From contig NZ_CP107841.1 of NCBI RefSeq assembly GCF_036346855.1, forward strand, positions 7,258,001 through 7,322,000: 64,000 bases of DNA, in the 5' to 3' direction. The notes under the pieces were generated by a model. That model had not been told where the DNA came from. It saw only the letters and a program-made list of their open reading frames with translations, and searched no databases. Origin of the DNA: Streptomyces europaeiscabiei (lineage in GTDB: Bacteria; Actinomycetota; Actinomycetes; Streptomycetales; Streptomycetaceae). The translations under genes were made by a program, and so were the position numbers. Shown one piece after another: positions 9,337 to 17,700 of this stretch; within the stretch, counting starts at the first letter, position 1; every line of letters begins with the position of its first letter.

Positions 9337-9357
9337 CGGACTCCTTCGCCGTGCTCC

Positions 9358-9388
9358 TTGAGTCTCCACCCACTGGAAGGCCCACACT
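9358..9388 (+). promoter_or_regulatory. MerR-type promoter with 19-bp spacer
   Basis: TTGAGT (9358-9363) and CACACT (9383-9388) are separated by exactly 19 bp, the over-long spacer typical of MerR-controlled promoters. The spacer contains the dyad TCCA-N5-TGGA. The -10 ends seven nt before the ATG at 9396, so the transcript would be leaderless. Confidence 0.55.
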
Positions 9389-9395
9389 CGCAGAC

Positions 9396-10310
9396 ATGAT
9401 CGAGAACGGCACCGGCCTTTTCACCATCGGGCAGCTCGCCCGCGGCTCCGGTCTGTCCGTCCGCACGATCCGCTACTGGTCGGACGAGGGCGTCCTGCAC
9501 CCGGTCACCCGCAGCGAGGGAGGCTACCGGCTGTACGACGCCGAGTCCGTGGCCCGGCTCGAACTCATCCGCACCCTGCGGGAGCTGGGCCTCGGCCTGG
9601 ACCACGTACGGCGGGTGCTCGCGGGCGAGACGACCGTCGCGGAGGTGGCGGCCACGCATGTGGCCGCGCTGGACGCGCAGATCCGCGGCCTCAAGGTGAC
9701 CCGGGCGGTGCTGTCGACCGTGGCGCGACGCGGCTCGACCGCGGAGGAGATGACCCTGATGAACAGACTGGCCCGGCTGTCCGCCGCCGAACGAGGGCGG
9801 ATCATCGACGACTTCATGGAGGAGACCTTCGGAGGACTCGACACCGCGGACCCCGACATCCGTACGAGGCTGAGGTTCAGCCTCGCGGATCTGCCGGAGG
9901 ACCCCACGCCCGAGCAGGTGGACGCCTGGGTGGAGCTGGCCGAGATGCTTCAGGACCCGGGGTTCCGGGCGCGGATGCGGCAGACGGTCGAGTTCAACGC
10001 GGCGGACCGGGGGCCGGACGTGCCGTCGGGCACCTCCCTGTGGTTCATGAGCCGCCTGGTGCAGCTCGCGGGGGAGGCGCTGCGGGACGGCGTCGACCCC
10101 GCCTCGCCCGCCGCCGACCAGGTGCTGACAGGACTGCTGGGCGACGCCGACCGGGCCGTCCTGCTGGAACGCGTCACCTCGGCGGCCCATGCCGAGCTGG
10201 CCCGGTTCCGGGAGCTGGCCGCGCTGGTGCGGGGCGTGGAACCGCTGTCGGCGCACACCGAGGAGTTCGCGTGGGTGGTCGCCGCACTCCGCACTCGCGT
10301 GGCCGGTTAA
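9396..10310 (+). CDS. MerR-family transcriptional regulator
   Basis: 304 aa from ATG 9396. The N-terminal winged helix-turn-helix (FTIGQLARGSGLSVRTIRYW, then GYRLYDAESVARLELIRTL) is classic MerR. It is followed by a dimerisation helix and a long helical C-terminal domain of about 170 residues with no Cys cluster, so it is not a metal sensor of the MerR/CueR type and more likely senses an organic ligand. It probably autoregulates through the 19-bp-spacer promoter directly upstream and may control the divergent GNAT gene. Confidence 0.85.
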   Translation: MIENGTGLFTIGQLARGSGLSVRTIRYWSDEGVLHPVTRSEGGYRLYDAESVARLELIRTLRELGLGLDHVRRVLAGETTVAEVAATHVAALDAQIRGLKVTRAVLSTVARRGSTAEEMTLMNRLARLSAAERGRIIDDFMEETFGGLDTADPDIRTRLRFSLADLPEDPTPEQVDAWVELAEMLQDPGFRARMRQTVEFNAADRGPDVPSGTSLWFMSRLVQLAGEALRDGVDPASPAADQVLTGLLGDADRAVLLERVTSAAHAELARFRELAALVRGVEPLSAHTEEFAWVVAALRTRVAG

Positions 10311-10381
10311 TCTGACCTGCGTCAGTAGGACTGTCAGCAGGACTGCCTGAGACAGGCAGGGCACCAAGAAGGGGCGGATCG

Positions 10382-10594
10382 GTGGCGGACATCGAGGCAG
10401 CGCGCAAGGAGTTCCAGCGGATCGACGCGGACGGTGACGGGTTCATCACCGCCGCGGAGTTCAAGACCGCCCTGGCCCAGGAGGGCGACTGGAACGTCAC
10501 CGAGTCCGTGGCGGAGGTCATCATCCGCACCCGCGACCTCAACGGCGACAAGCTCCTGTCGTTCGACGAGTTCTGGGCCCACCTGGACAAGTGA
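10382..10594 (+). CDS. Small EF-hand calcium-binding protein
   Basis: 70 aa, cytoplasmic, with two EF-hand loops. Loop 1 DADGDGFITAAE has all five acidic or oxygen ligands and the invariant Gly and Ile. Loop 2 DLNGDKLLSFDE is also canonical except for Lys at position 6. This is the size and form of the calmodulin-like CabB/CabC proteins of Streptomyces (known from memory). The GTG start at 10382 has AAGGGG upstream. Followed directly by a very strong terminator. Confidence 0.88.
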   Translation: MADIEAARKEFQRIDADGDGFITAAEFKTALAQEGDWNVTESVAEVIIRTRDLNGDKLLSFDEFWAHLDK

Positions 10595-10603
10595 GCCACA
10601 GGT

Positions 10604-10646
10604 GAATGGGGCGCCCCACCGCACCGAGCGGTGGGGCGCCCCATTC
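10604..10646 (+). terminator. Strong terminator between EF-hand gene and CIS operon
   Basis: Perfect 19-bp inverted repeat around the 5-nt loop ACCGA, starting 10 nt after the EF-hand stop codon and followed by GTTT. It probably also stops transcripts arriving on the minus strand from the CIS operon. Confidence 0.85.
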
Positions 10647-10956
10647 GTTTGGCTCAGCTGTTTGGCTCAGCGCGCCAGAGTGCCCCATCGCCCCCATCGC
10701 CCCCGGTCGTGCGAGGAGGGAGGGCCGCGTCTGTGAGTTCAACGAGGCGTCGTCGAGTGTCCTGGATGTGACCGGCAGGAGCTGACATCGATGCCCCGCG
10801 GCATGGGGCTCTCCGGAGGTGCGGGGGAGTCGGCCCGGTCGCAGACCTGTGGCGGTCCGGCCGGTCCGGCCGGTCAGGGCTCCCGGATCCGGACCAGTGG
10901 CGTCCGCCTTTCCCGGCACAGTCCCCGCCTCACCCCTCGCGCGTTCCGTTCCCGCT
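10647..10956. other. Intergenic region at 3' end of CIS operon
   Basis: 310 bp without a supported gene. It holds a 13-bp direct repeat (TTTGGCTCAGC twice near 10648-10672) and GC-rich sequence. Small open frames on either strand have no ribosome site or recognisable product. Confidence 0.5.
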
Positions 10957-12552
10957 CTAGCTGTTGCTGTTCGAGCGGCCGAAGAACTCGATCTCGGCTA
11001 TGGCGACCTGCTTCTTGTCGTCGGCGCCGTAGGCGGAGCGGATGGTGAAACGGACGGTCTCGGCGTCGCCGACGCGGAACTTACGGCTCTGGCCGCCGGC
11101 GGTCTGGTCGAGGGTGAGGATCTTGGTGGAGGTGGAGCCGTCGGCGGCGGTGATCGTCGCCTCGATGCGGTGCGGGCGGGCCGACTCCGCGCGCTGGTCC
11201 GGCTTCTTCGAGACACCCGGCGTGATGACCACGTCCAGCAGCCTGACGGGCTGCTCGAAGTGGGCCTCGATCCACTCCCCCTCGCCGGACTGCGTGACAC
11301 CCGGGCCCCACCACGTGTTGCTGTACGTGTCGAAGGCCAGATCCGGCTTGTGACCGGGGAACGAGCGGGACGCCTTGGAGCTGTCGGGGAGGACCGAGGC
11401 GCGCTTGGCGAAGTGGTCGCGGGCCGCCTGGTAGCCGTCGTCGGCCTGGAGCGCGAGGGTGACGATCAGGGTGAGGACGAGGGCGGCGACCACCCAGTTG
11501 AGGATCCGGCCGAAGCCGCGGCGCAGGCGGGGGCGGTCGCCCGCCCACGGGGTCTGTGTGTTGTGGCCGTTCAGCATCCGGCGCCACCACGGCAGCCGTC
11601 CCGGTGCCTCCGTGCGCCCGGCCATCGGCATCGCGCAGCGCGCGCAGAAGTGCCGGTCCGGCCGGGTGGGGGTCCCGCACCAGGGACAGGGCACGCCGCC
11701 CTCCGTGCCGAACTCCGGTCCGGGGGTGCGGACTTGGGGCCGCTGCACGTCGGGGCGGCCGGGCAGTACGGGTGCGACGGCCGGTTCCGCCGGGGCACGG
11801 GGTTCGGGGTCGGCCACCGGGACCAGGAGGGACCTGGCCCGCTCGGCGGCGGAAGGGGTGTGGGCGTGGGAAGGGGGCGGCGAGGCCGGCGTCGGGAGGG
11901 GGGTGGTGGGGGCCTCGTCGTCGTGGTGGGGGTGCGCGGCCGGGTGGCCCGGTTCGGGGGTGGGGGAGGAATGGGCGGGCGGGGATGCGGGGGTGGCCGT
12001 CACGGTCGGGGCCTCGGTCTGGACGTTGGCCTGGGCCTGGGCCTGGGCCGTGGGAGGTGCCGGTGTCCTGTCGGCGGGCGACGGATCGGGGGCGGGGTGG
12101 GTGGGCGCGGTGGCTGCGGTGGGCGCGTCCGCGCGGACCGTCGTGCCGGCCTCCGGGGTGCGGACGCCGGTGGCGGCGGTCGCGGTCGCGCCCGCCTGGG
12201 CCGGGTCGTGGCCGGTGCGGGCCGTACCCGTGCCGGCGCCCGGGTGGGCGAAGGCGTCCCAGCCGCGCTCGTCGTCGTCGGCCGTCGTGCGCCCGGCGTT
12301 CGCCGGAGCCGGAGCCGGAGCCGGAGCTGGGGCCGGAGCCGGAGCCGGGGCCGGGGCGTCGGTCTTCGGGTGTCCGGTGCCCGCGCGGTCGGTGGGTTCG
12401 CTCCCGGTGCCGCCCGTGGTCGCTCGGGCCGGGGTTCCGGACCAGCCGAGTACCGCGCCGCAGGCGTCGCAGAAGGACTGGCCGGGCTCCCCGCGGGTTC
12501 CGCATTCGGCGCAGCTCCGGGCCTGGCCGGTGCCGGGGGTCTGGCTGGTCAT
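10957..12552 (-). CDS. CIS-linked zinc-ribbon membrane protein with sugar-binding-like ectodomain (CisA-like)
   Basis: 531 aa, last gene of the CIS operon; its ATG overlaps the preceding stop (ATGA). In order: a zinc ribbon (Cys14, 17, 28, 31); a long Pro/Ala/Thr/Gly-rich disordered stretch (about 40-280) including a (PA)n run; a second zinc ribbon (CPWC...CARC, about 287-305); one TM helix (about 350-370, LNWVVAALVLTLIVTLA); and a C-terminal beta-sandwich (about 380-531) of the F5/8C- or NADase-type glycan-binding sort. The predicted topology is cytoplasmic zinc ribbons and an external ectodomain. This layout matches my memory of CisA, the membrane factor needed for CIS-induced cell death in S. 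venezuelae. Assignment to that family is inference. Confidence 0.75.
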   Translation of the reverse strand: MTSQTPGTGQARSCAECGTRGEPGQSFCDACGAVLGWSGTPARATTGGTGSEPTDRAGTGHPKTDAPAPAPAPAPAPAPAPAPANAGRTTADDDERGWDAFAHPGAGTGTARTGHDPAQAGATATAATGVRTPEAGTTVRADAPTAATAPTHPAPDPSPADRTPAPPTAQAQAQANVQTEAPTVTATPASPPAHSSPTPEPGHPAAHPHHDDEAPTTPLPTPASPPPSHAHTPSAAERARSLLVPVADPEPRAPAEPAVAPVLPGRPDVQRPQVRTPGPEFGTEGGVPCPWCGTPTRPDRHFCARCAMPMAGRTEAPGRLPWWRRMLNGHNTQTPWAGDRPRLRRGFGRILNWVVAALVLTLIVTLALQADDGYQAARDHFAKRASVLPDSSKASRSFPGHKPDLAFDTYSNTWWGPGVTQSGEGEWIEAHFEQPVRLLDVVITPGVSKKPDQRAESARPHRIEATITAADGSTSTKILTLDQTAGGQSRKFRVGDAETVRFTIRSAYGADDKKQVAIAEIEFFGRSNSNS

Positions 12553-13106
12553 CTCTCGGGGATCCTTTCGGCGGCGGTCACCTGGACCGTGTAGGGCATG
12601 TGGGCGGGGCGGGCGGCGGCCACGAGGCTGTCCAGCCGGTGTTCGTCCGCGGGGGTGGGGTCGGGCAGGCGAAGGGCCACGTGGAGGCGGGGTCGGGCTT
12701 CGCCGGGGACCGGGCCGAGGGGGCGGGCGTCCCAGGAGGCTGCGCCGCTCTCGGTGATCTCCGGGGTCACGCCGAACACCAGGCGCACCGCCTCGGACAG
12801 CCCGCGCCGCGTGCCGCGTACGCGGTGCAGGTACGCGGCGGCGGCGACCGCGGCGCGCAGGCGGGCCTCCGGTTCCGTGCCGTCGGTCTCGGCGCCGACC
12901 CAGCCGGCGAGCCACTGGGTGAAGTCCACGGGGGCGAGCGACGGCGTGAAGTAGGAGTCCAGGCAGTCGAGGACGGACAGGATCGGGGCGAGTACGTCGT
13001 CCAGCCCGCCGATGAAGCGCTGGGCGAGGTCGTCGTCGGCGAACACGGCGGGCAGCATGGTGCCGATGGGGGTGGGGGAGCCGAGGCCGTCTATGGAGCC
13101 CCTCAT
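12549..13106 (-). CDS. CIS baseplate protein, phage tail protein I-like (Afp12 type)
   Basis: 185 aa, ATG at 13106. Shows the family pattern of phage gpI-like proteins: an N-terminal LPAVFADDDLAQRFIGGLDDVL segment, the central RGTRRGLSEAVRLVFG turn, and a C-terminal carbohydrate-module-like ending ARPAHMPYTVQVTA. In AFP and related particles this protein and the gpJ-like protein form the baseplate wedge around the spike. Translationally coupled to the downstream zinc-ribbon gene by a 4-nt overlap. Confidence 0.8.
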   Translation of the reverse strand: MRGSIDGLGSPTPIGTMLPAVFADDDLAQRFIGGLDDVLAPILSVLDCLDSYFTPSLAPVDFTQWLAGWVGAETDGTEPEARLRAAVAAAAYLHRVRGTRRGLSEAVRLVFGVTPEITESGAASWDARPLGPVPGEARPRLHVALRLPDPTPADEHRLDSLVAAARPAHMPYTVQVTAAERIPER

Positions 13107-13128
13107 GTGTGGTCGCCTCTCGGTGAGG

Positions 13129-13216
13129 TGCCTGGTAGCTCGGGGCCTGCTGTTCTTCGGCGGCTGCGGGTTGTCTTTGGTTGCTCGCGCAGGTCCTGGC
13201 GCCCCTGACGGGGCGC
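13129..13216 (-). repeat. Short interspersed GC-rich element, member 1
   Basis: The 115-bp gap between two baseplate genes carries on the minus strand a hairpin GCGCCCC-TGAC-GGGGCGC (13199-13216) followed by a CTGCGCGAGCAACC block. The same core (GCGC..GGAACTGCGCGACCAGCC) recurs on the plus strand at 48396-48470. Such elements are scattered through Streptomyces genomes between genes. Confidence 0.5.
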
Positions 13217-13221
13217 GGCCC

Positions 13222-15180
13222 TCACGGCTTGTCCCCGATCACTCGGACCCGGTGGTCGAAGGAGAAGACCAGGGACGGCGGGGAGAGGTCGATGCGGTTG
13301 GTGGGGTCGCCTCGCTTGCCGGTGAGGGGGTCGGCGGGGTGGAGTTGGACGTCGTCGACGAGTTCGACGCCGGGGACGCGTTGGAGCACGGCGAAGACCT
13401 CGCCGGACTGGACGGGGCGGCCGAAGGGCCAGCCGCGGCCGTCGGCGCCGCCGGTCAGCGGATCGAGATGCCGGTAGAGCGCGTCGTGGGCCTGGCGGCG
13501 GACCCGGTCGGTGTCGGTGCCGCGGAAGGCGTGCAGCGTCGCGACGACGGTGACGCCCTGGTAGAAGGGCGGGCCGACCGCCAACCGTGTGCCTATCAGG
13601 CGGCGTTCGTCCAGATGGCGGGTGATGCGGCGCAACAGCGCGTCGCCGGGGACCAGTTGCTCGAAGCGGAGGCGGCCGCCGGGGTCCGGGACGGCCTGCG
13701 GTACCACCAGCACCCGCACCGCGTACGCCCCGTGCTCGCCCTCCTCGCCCTCCAGACAGGTGATGCGGGCGGTCTCGGGGGCCGCGCGGCGGGCGAGCTC
13801 CTCGTAGTCGCGCAGGGTCACCGCGCGTTCCTGGGCGCGCAGGGTGATCGGCGCCCGGACCTTCGCCTCCTCCACGGTCTCGGCGTCGACACCGCCGCGC
13901 GCGGCCTCGCGGTTGACGACCTCGGACACGTACGGGACGGAGGTGCGCAGCACCCGGATGGCGCCCCGGGCGACGTTGCCGGCCCTGCCGCCGCCGGTGC
14001 GGTAGCGCACGGCGCGGATGACGGAACCCTTGGGCGCGGCGGCCCCGTACGCGCGCAGGGTGCCGTCGGGCTCCCTTACCGCCGGGCCGAAGGCGATCTC
14101 GCCGGTGGCCGAGTCGAGGGTGATGTGCCGGTCGTACGAGGTGGACGCGGCGAAGGACGGGACGACGTCCCAGTCGGTCCAGCCGTCGTGCTCTGCGGTC
14201 TGCAGCAGGACGGGCGGGGTGTCACCCACCACCGGGAAGTGAGCCAGGCGCAGCCGCTGTCCGGGCAGGCCGGTGGACTCGCCGAGCGCCTCGTCGTACA
14301 CGGTCTCGGCGTGGACGGCGGTGGTGGTGCCGCCGATGGTGAAGGCCTCGGACGCACGGACGGTCGGTGAGGTGGTGTAGAAGGGCTGGCCGGGCAGGGG
14401 TTCGGTGACCCGGCAGCGCAGCCAGCCGGCCTCCTGCCCGCCGGTGCGGGACAGGGTGTGCCCGCCGGGCATGTGCAGGACCACCTCGCCCGGCCGGTTG
14501 AGGCCTCCCGTGCCGTCGCGGTCGACCTCGCACGCCGTCCAGCCGTCCTCGGTCCACGCCTCCCAGACCAGCGGCGGCTGCCGCGGGTCCACGCCGACAC
14601 CGTCGACCACGCTGTCCAGCTCCAGCACGATCGCGCAGTACGGCACGGCGGCGGTCAGCCCGAACAGCATGCAGTCGCCGGGCCTCGGGGACTCGGCGAA
14701 GCACATCAGGTCCTTGCCCTCGGCGAGGTCGGCCGTGCGGTCGGCGACCGGCTCACCGGGTCGCTGGGTGACCAGATACCGCAACTCGCAGGGCACGACG
14801 GACAGTTCGCGCTCGGTGGCGAAGACGACCGCCTCCTCGCTCTCGGTGCGCAGGGTGGCGACCTCGGTGCCCACGGGCAGCGGCACCGGCTCCTCCTGCG
14901 GCGCGGACAGCCAGAAGGTCACGTCCGTGCGGGCCGCCGAGGGCGGGAACAGGGTGATGCCCACCAGGTCCAGGAACGCCAGATGGTTCTTCTCCGGCAC
15001 CCGGTTGAGCCGGTAGACGATCTGGTCGGCCATGTGGGCGACCGTCTCCACCAGGGTGACGCCGGGGTCGGAGACGTTGTGGTCGGTCCACTCCGGGGCC
15101 CGCTGCTGGATGTAGCGCTTGGCGTCGTCGACGAACTGCTGGAAGCGGCGGTCGTCGAGGTTCGGGGAGGGCAGGGCCAT
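13222..15180 (-). CDS. CIS baseplate assembly protein J-like (Afp11 type)
   Basis: 652 aa. The N-terminus (RYIQQRAPEWTDHNVSDPGVTLVETVAHMAD) and C-terminal GGRAGNVARGAIRVLRTSVPYV...NREAARGGVDAET are typical of putative baseplate assembly proteins related to P2 gpJ and AFP Afp11. It forms the main wedge of the baseplate, linking gp25 to the outer ring. The start ATG at 15180 shares an ATGA overlap with the gp25-like gene upstream. Length is normal for the family; no truncation is seen. Confidence 0.88.
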   Translation of the reverse strand: MALPSPNLDDRRFQQFVDDAKRYIQQRAPEWTDHNVSDPGVTLVETVAHMADQIVYRLNRVPEKNHLAFLDLVGITLFPPSAARTDVTFWLSAPQEEPVPLPVGTEVATLRTESEEAVVFATERELSVVPCELRYLVTQRPGEPVADRTADLAEGKDLMCFAESPRPGDCMLFGLTAAVPYCAIVLELDSVVDGVGVDPRQPPLVWEAWTEDGWTACEVDRDGTGGLNRPGEVVLHMPGGHTLSRTGGQEAGWLRCRVTEPLPGQPFYTTSPTVRASEAFTIGGTTTAVHAETVYDEALGESTGLPGQRLRLAHFPVVGDTPPVLLQTAEHDGWTDWDVVPSFAASTSYDRHITLDSATGEIAFGPAVREPDGTLRAYGAAAPKGSVIRAVRYRTGGGRAGNVARGAIRVLRTSVPYVSEVVNREAARGGVDAETVEEAKVRAPITLRAQERAVTLRDYEELARRAAPETARITCLEGEEGEHGAYAVRVLVVPQAVPDPGGRLRFEQLVPGDALLRRITRHLDERRLIGTRLAVGPPFYQGVTVVATLHAFRGTDTDRVRRQAHDALYRHLDPLTGGADGRGWPFGRPVQSGEVFAVLQRVPGVELVDDVQLHPADPLTGKRGDPTNRIDLSPPSLVFSFDHRVRVIGDKP

Positions 15181-15623
15181 CAGCGGTCGCTTTCGGGACG
15201 GTCGGAGCCTTCGGAAGCCAGGTCCGGCTCGTCGTGGGAGGGGATGACGTAGAACGGGAAGACCAGGCTGCGCGGGTTGTTGGTGCCGCGGATCGCGTAG
15301 CGGACGTCGATGAACAGGACGCCCTGGTCGGCGCCCGCCGTCACCTCGACGTCGGTCACCTCGATCCGCGGCTCCCAGCGGTCGAGGCTCGCGTACACCT
15401 CGTGCTGGATACGGCCGGCGGTGGCCTCGTTGACCGGCGCGAACACCAGGTCGTGGATGGCGCAGCCGAACTCGGGGCGCATCGGCCGCTCGCCCGGCGA
15501 GGTGGCCAGGATCAACCGGATGGCCTCCTCGACCTCGCGCTCCCCGCTGACCAGGGCGATGCCCCCGGTGGGTCCGATGCGCAGCGGGAACGCCCAGCCG
15601 GATCCGACGAACTGCTCGGCCAT
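15180..15623 (-). CDS. CIS baseplate wedge protein, GPW/gp25-like (Afp9 type)
   Basis: 147 aa from ATG 15623 with AAGGG upstream. Contains the gp25/lysozyme-like fold signature: GWAFPLRIGPTGGIALVSGEREVEEAIRLIL followed by LATSPGERPMRPEFGCAIHDLVF, with the conserved EFG. It initiates sheath assembly by forming the handshake with sheath subunits. It ends in an acidic tail. Confidence 0.9.
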   Translation of the reverse strand: MAEQFVGSGWAFPLRIGPTGGIALVSGEREVEEAIRLILATSPGERPMRPEFGCAIHDLVFAPVNEATAGRIQHEVYASLDRWEPRIEVTDVEVTAGADQGVLFIDVRYAIRGTNNPRSLVFPFYVIPSHDEPDLASEGSDRPESDR

Positions 15624-15714
15624 CAGCGGGCCACCCTTCTTCGTGGAACGTGGGACTCCCCGTCGAACTCCCCGGCGGACTTCTCGCCGGTCTCCTCGGC
15701 GGCCTTCCGGGCAG

Positions 15715-15815
15715 TCACGGGACCGCATACGGAACCGCATACGGGATCGGCCTCGGCATCGGTTTCGGGATCCGTCTCGGGACGGCATACGGAATCGGTC
15801 ACGGGATCGGGTACG
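15715..15815 (-). repeat. Degenerate 12-bp tandem repeat at the 3' end of the VgrG-like gene
   Basis: Read on the minus strand, about eight imperfect copies of CCGATYCCGTAT follow one another. They begin with the last codons and stop of the VgrG-like gene (PIP-stop) and run into the gap before the gp25 gene. The frame after the stop would encode Pro/Ile/Tyr repeats. The array looks like minisatellite expansion of the gene end. Confidence 0.6.
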
Positions 15816-17700
15816 GCTTCTTGTTGACCAGCACGATGCCCGTGATGTCCACGTTGGCCGCCCGGAGCGCCGCCTGGCCGACGGCGTTGATCTGCACGGT
15901 CCCGGCCGCGCTGATCGTCGCGGCACCGGCCGCGTTCACGGCGACGGCGCCCACCGCGTTGATGTTGACCGCACCGCCGAGCGACCTCAGGCCGACCATG
16001 CCCTGGCCCTGGAGGTTCAGGGGTCCGCCGCTCCTGATGGTCACGGACCGCAGCGCGCTCAGCGTCAGATCGGTCCCGGCCTTCACGGACACCGAGGTAC
16101 CGCCCGTGATGCTGACGGCACCCTTGCTGTCCACCGTGATCTCGGTCTTCGTCCGGTCGAGGTTGATGATCAGCCGGTCGTTGCCGCTGGCGATGCGGAC
16201 GCCCTGCTTGCGCAGGCCGGTCTGCTGGCTGAGCAGGTCGACGCGGTTGCCCTCCCGGTCGGACAGGGTGTGCCGGATCGCCTTCTTCTTGACCGGGTCG
16301 TGCAGCCACACGTCCTTCACGGGGGTCGGCTTGTCGATGCCGTTGTAGAGGCCGCCGATGACGAAGGGGTGGTCGAGCGCGCCCCGGTCGAAGGCGACCA
16401 GCACCTCGTCGCCGACGTCCAGCGGGAAGATCCCGCCGCCGCCCTTGCCGCCCATCTGCACGGTCCGCGTCCAGTCGCTGACGTACGTGTCGTCCAGCCA
16501 CGGGAACTGGAGCTTCACCCGGCCCTGCTTCAGCGGATCCTGTACGTCGGTGACCAGCGCGTTGGCCACACTGGGCAGCCGGGGTGAGCCGGAACCGCCG
16601 CCGGACGCCAGCCCGAACAGGGAGCGCCACTGCCGGCCGCTGACGGTCACCCAGGTCTCGTAGTGGCTGCCGTCGCCGAAGGAGTGCCGTACGGAGGTGC
16701 AGGTGTACTTGCCCTCGAAGGGGGCGCCCACCTCGGTGAGCGTGACCGGCACGCCGGGCCGCAGCTGGGGGTTGCCGCGCACGGTGACCTCCAGCTCGGC
16801 GAAGGAGGAGGTGATGTCGTCGGCGAGGGAGGCGGCGGCGTGCGTGACCTCGCTCTGGAGGTCGTACGGCGTGTCGGTCTCGACCAGCTTCGCGGCCGTG
16901 AACGCGGCCGCCGCCTTCTGCGGGGTGGTGCCGATGGCGATACCGGGGTTGGCCTTCGCCGGGGTCGTCGCGGTGAGCTTCTTCTTCGTCGTGACGTTCC
17001 AGCCGCGCGCCTCGACCTTGCCGACCTGGTCGGCGGCGGTGACGGCGGCCCGGCAGCGCAGGATGTCCACACCGGCCTGCAGCACGAAGGGGCTCTTCTC
17101 GCCGGGCGTGCTCGTCGGGGGCGCGCCGGACGCCGGCTTCGGCTTGACGAACTGGAACTTCCCCTTGGCGTCCAGCGACATCACCATCTCGTTCTCGTCG
17201 GCGAGCCGCGCGAGGAAGTCCCAGTCGGTCACATTGGACTGGCTGATGAAGTCGTAGACGGTCTTGGTGGACTGCACCTGCCCGACCGGGATGCCGTTCA
17301 TCCCGGCCAGCTTGCGGGCGATGTCGGCGGCCGTCTGATTGCGGTACGCCGCCACCCTGCGCACCCGCATCAGCCGGTGGCCCGGGTCGTAGCCGCGGAC
17401 GACGGTGAAGGTGCCGGTGCCGTCGTAGTCGGTCTCCATGCCGGTGACCTCGCCGGTGAGCAGCGGGGACGCCGCGCCCTGCCCGTCGGCGACGGGCGCG
17501 ATGACCACCTTGCTGCCGAACCTGACGTTCAGTTTGCCCAGCAGCAGCCCGTGCGGGTCCCGGAAGGTGAGCCGGAACGCGCCGGGCACCCCGGCCCCGA
17601 GATCGACCCAGCCGCCGACCAGCAGATCGGCGTACTCGGTCGGCAGCTTCGCGCCGTCGAGGGTGACATGGATGACGTTGGAGAAGGACGGCTTCACCAT
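15799..17700 (-). CDS. CIS spike protein, VgrG/gp5-like (Afp8 type)
   Basis: 633 aa from ATG 17700, which shares one base with the upstream stop. The N-terminal gp27-like hub (about 1-330) is followed by an OB fold with DPLKQGRVKLQFPWLDD and TVQMGGKGGGGIFPLDVGDEVLVAFD. A repetitive beta-helix (about 490-630) ends the protein, rich in ITGGTSVSVKAG- and GAVAVNAAGAATISAAG-type repeats. The trimer would cap the inner tube. The C-terminus ends at KKPYPIP. No PAAR gene follows, so the tip may be formed by this protein alone. Confidence 0.9.
   Translation of the reverse strand: MVKPSFSNVIHVTLDGAKLPTEYADLLVGGWVDLGAGVPGAFRLTFRDPHGLLLGKLNVRFGSKVVIAPVADGQGAASPLLTGEVTGMETDYDGTGTFTVVRGYDPGHRLMRVRRVAAYRNQTAADIARKLAGMNGIPVGQVQSTKTVYDFISQSNVTDWDFLARLADENEMVMSLDAKGKFQFVKPKPASGAPPTSTPGEKSPFVLQAGVDILRCRAAVTAADQVGKVEARGWNVTTKKKLTATTPAKANPGIAIGTTPQKAAAAFTAAKLVETDTPYDLQSEVTHAAASLADDITSSFAELEVTVRGNPQLRPGVPVTLTEVGAPFEGKYTCTSVRHSFGDGSHYETWVTVSGRQWRSLFGLASGGGSGSPRLPSVANALVTDVQDPLKQGRVKLQFPWLDDTYVSDWTRTVQMGGKGGGGIFPLDVGDEVLVAFDRGALDHPFVIGGLYNGIDKPTPVKDVWLHDPVKKKAIRHTLSDREGNRVDLLSQQTGLRKQGVRIASGNDRLIINLDRTKTEITVDSKGAVSITGGTSVSVKAGTDLTLSALRSVTIRSGGPLNLQGQGMVGLRSLGGAVNINAVGAVAVNAAGAATISAAGTVQINAVGQAALRAANVDITGIVLVNKKPYPIP

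Noticed and set aside
10819..13208. Several 400-600-codon plus-strand frames opposite the zinc-ribbon and gpI-like genes
   Set aside because: Low-complexity Gly/Arg products without ribosome sites, antisense to genes with clear domains.
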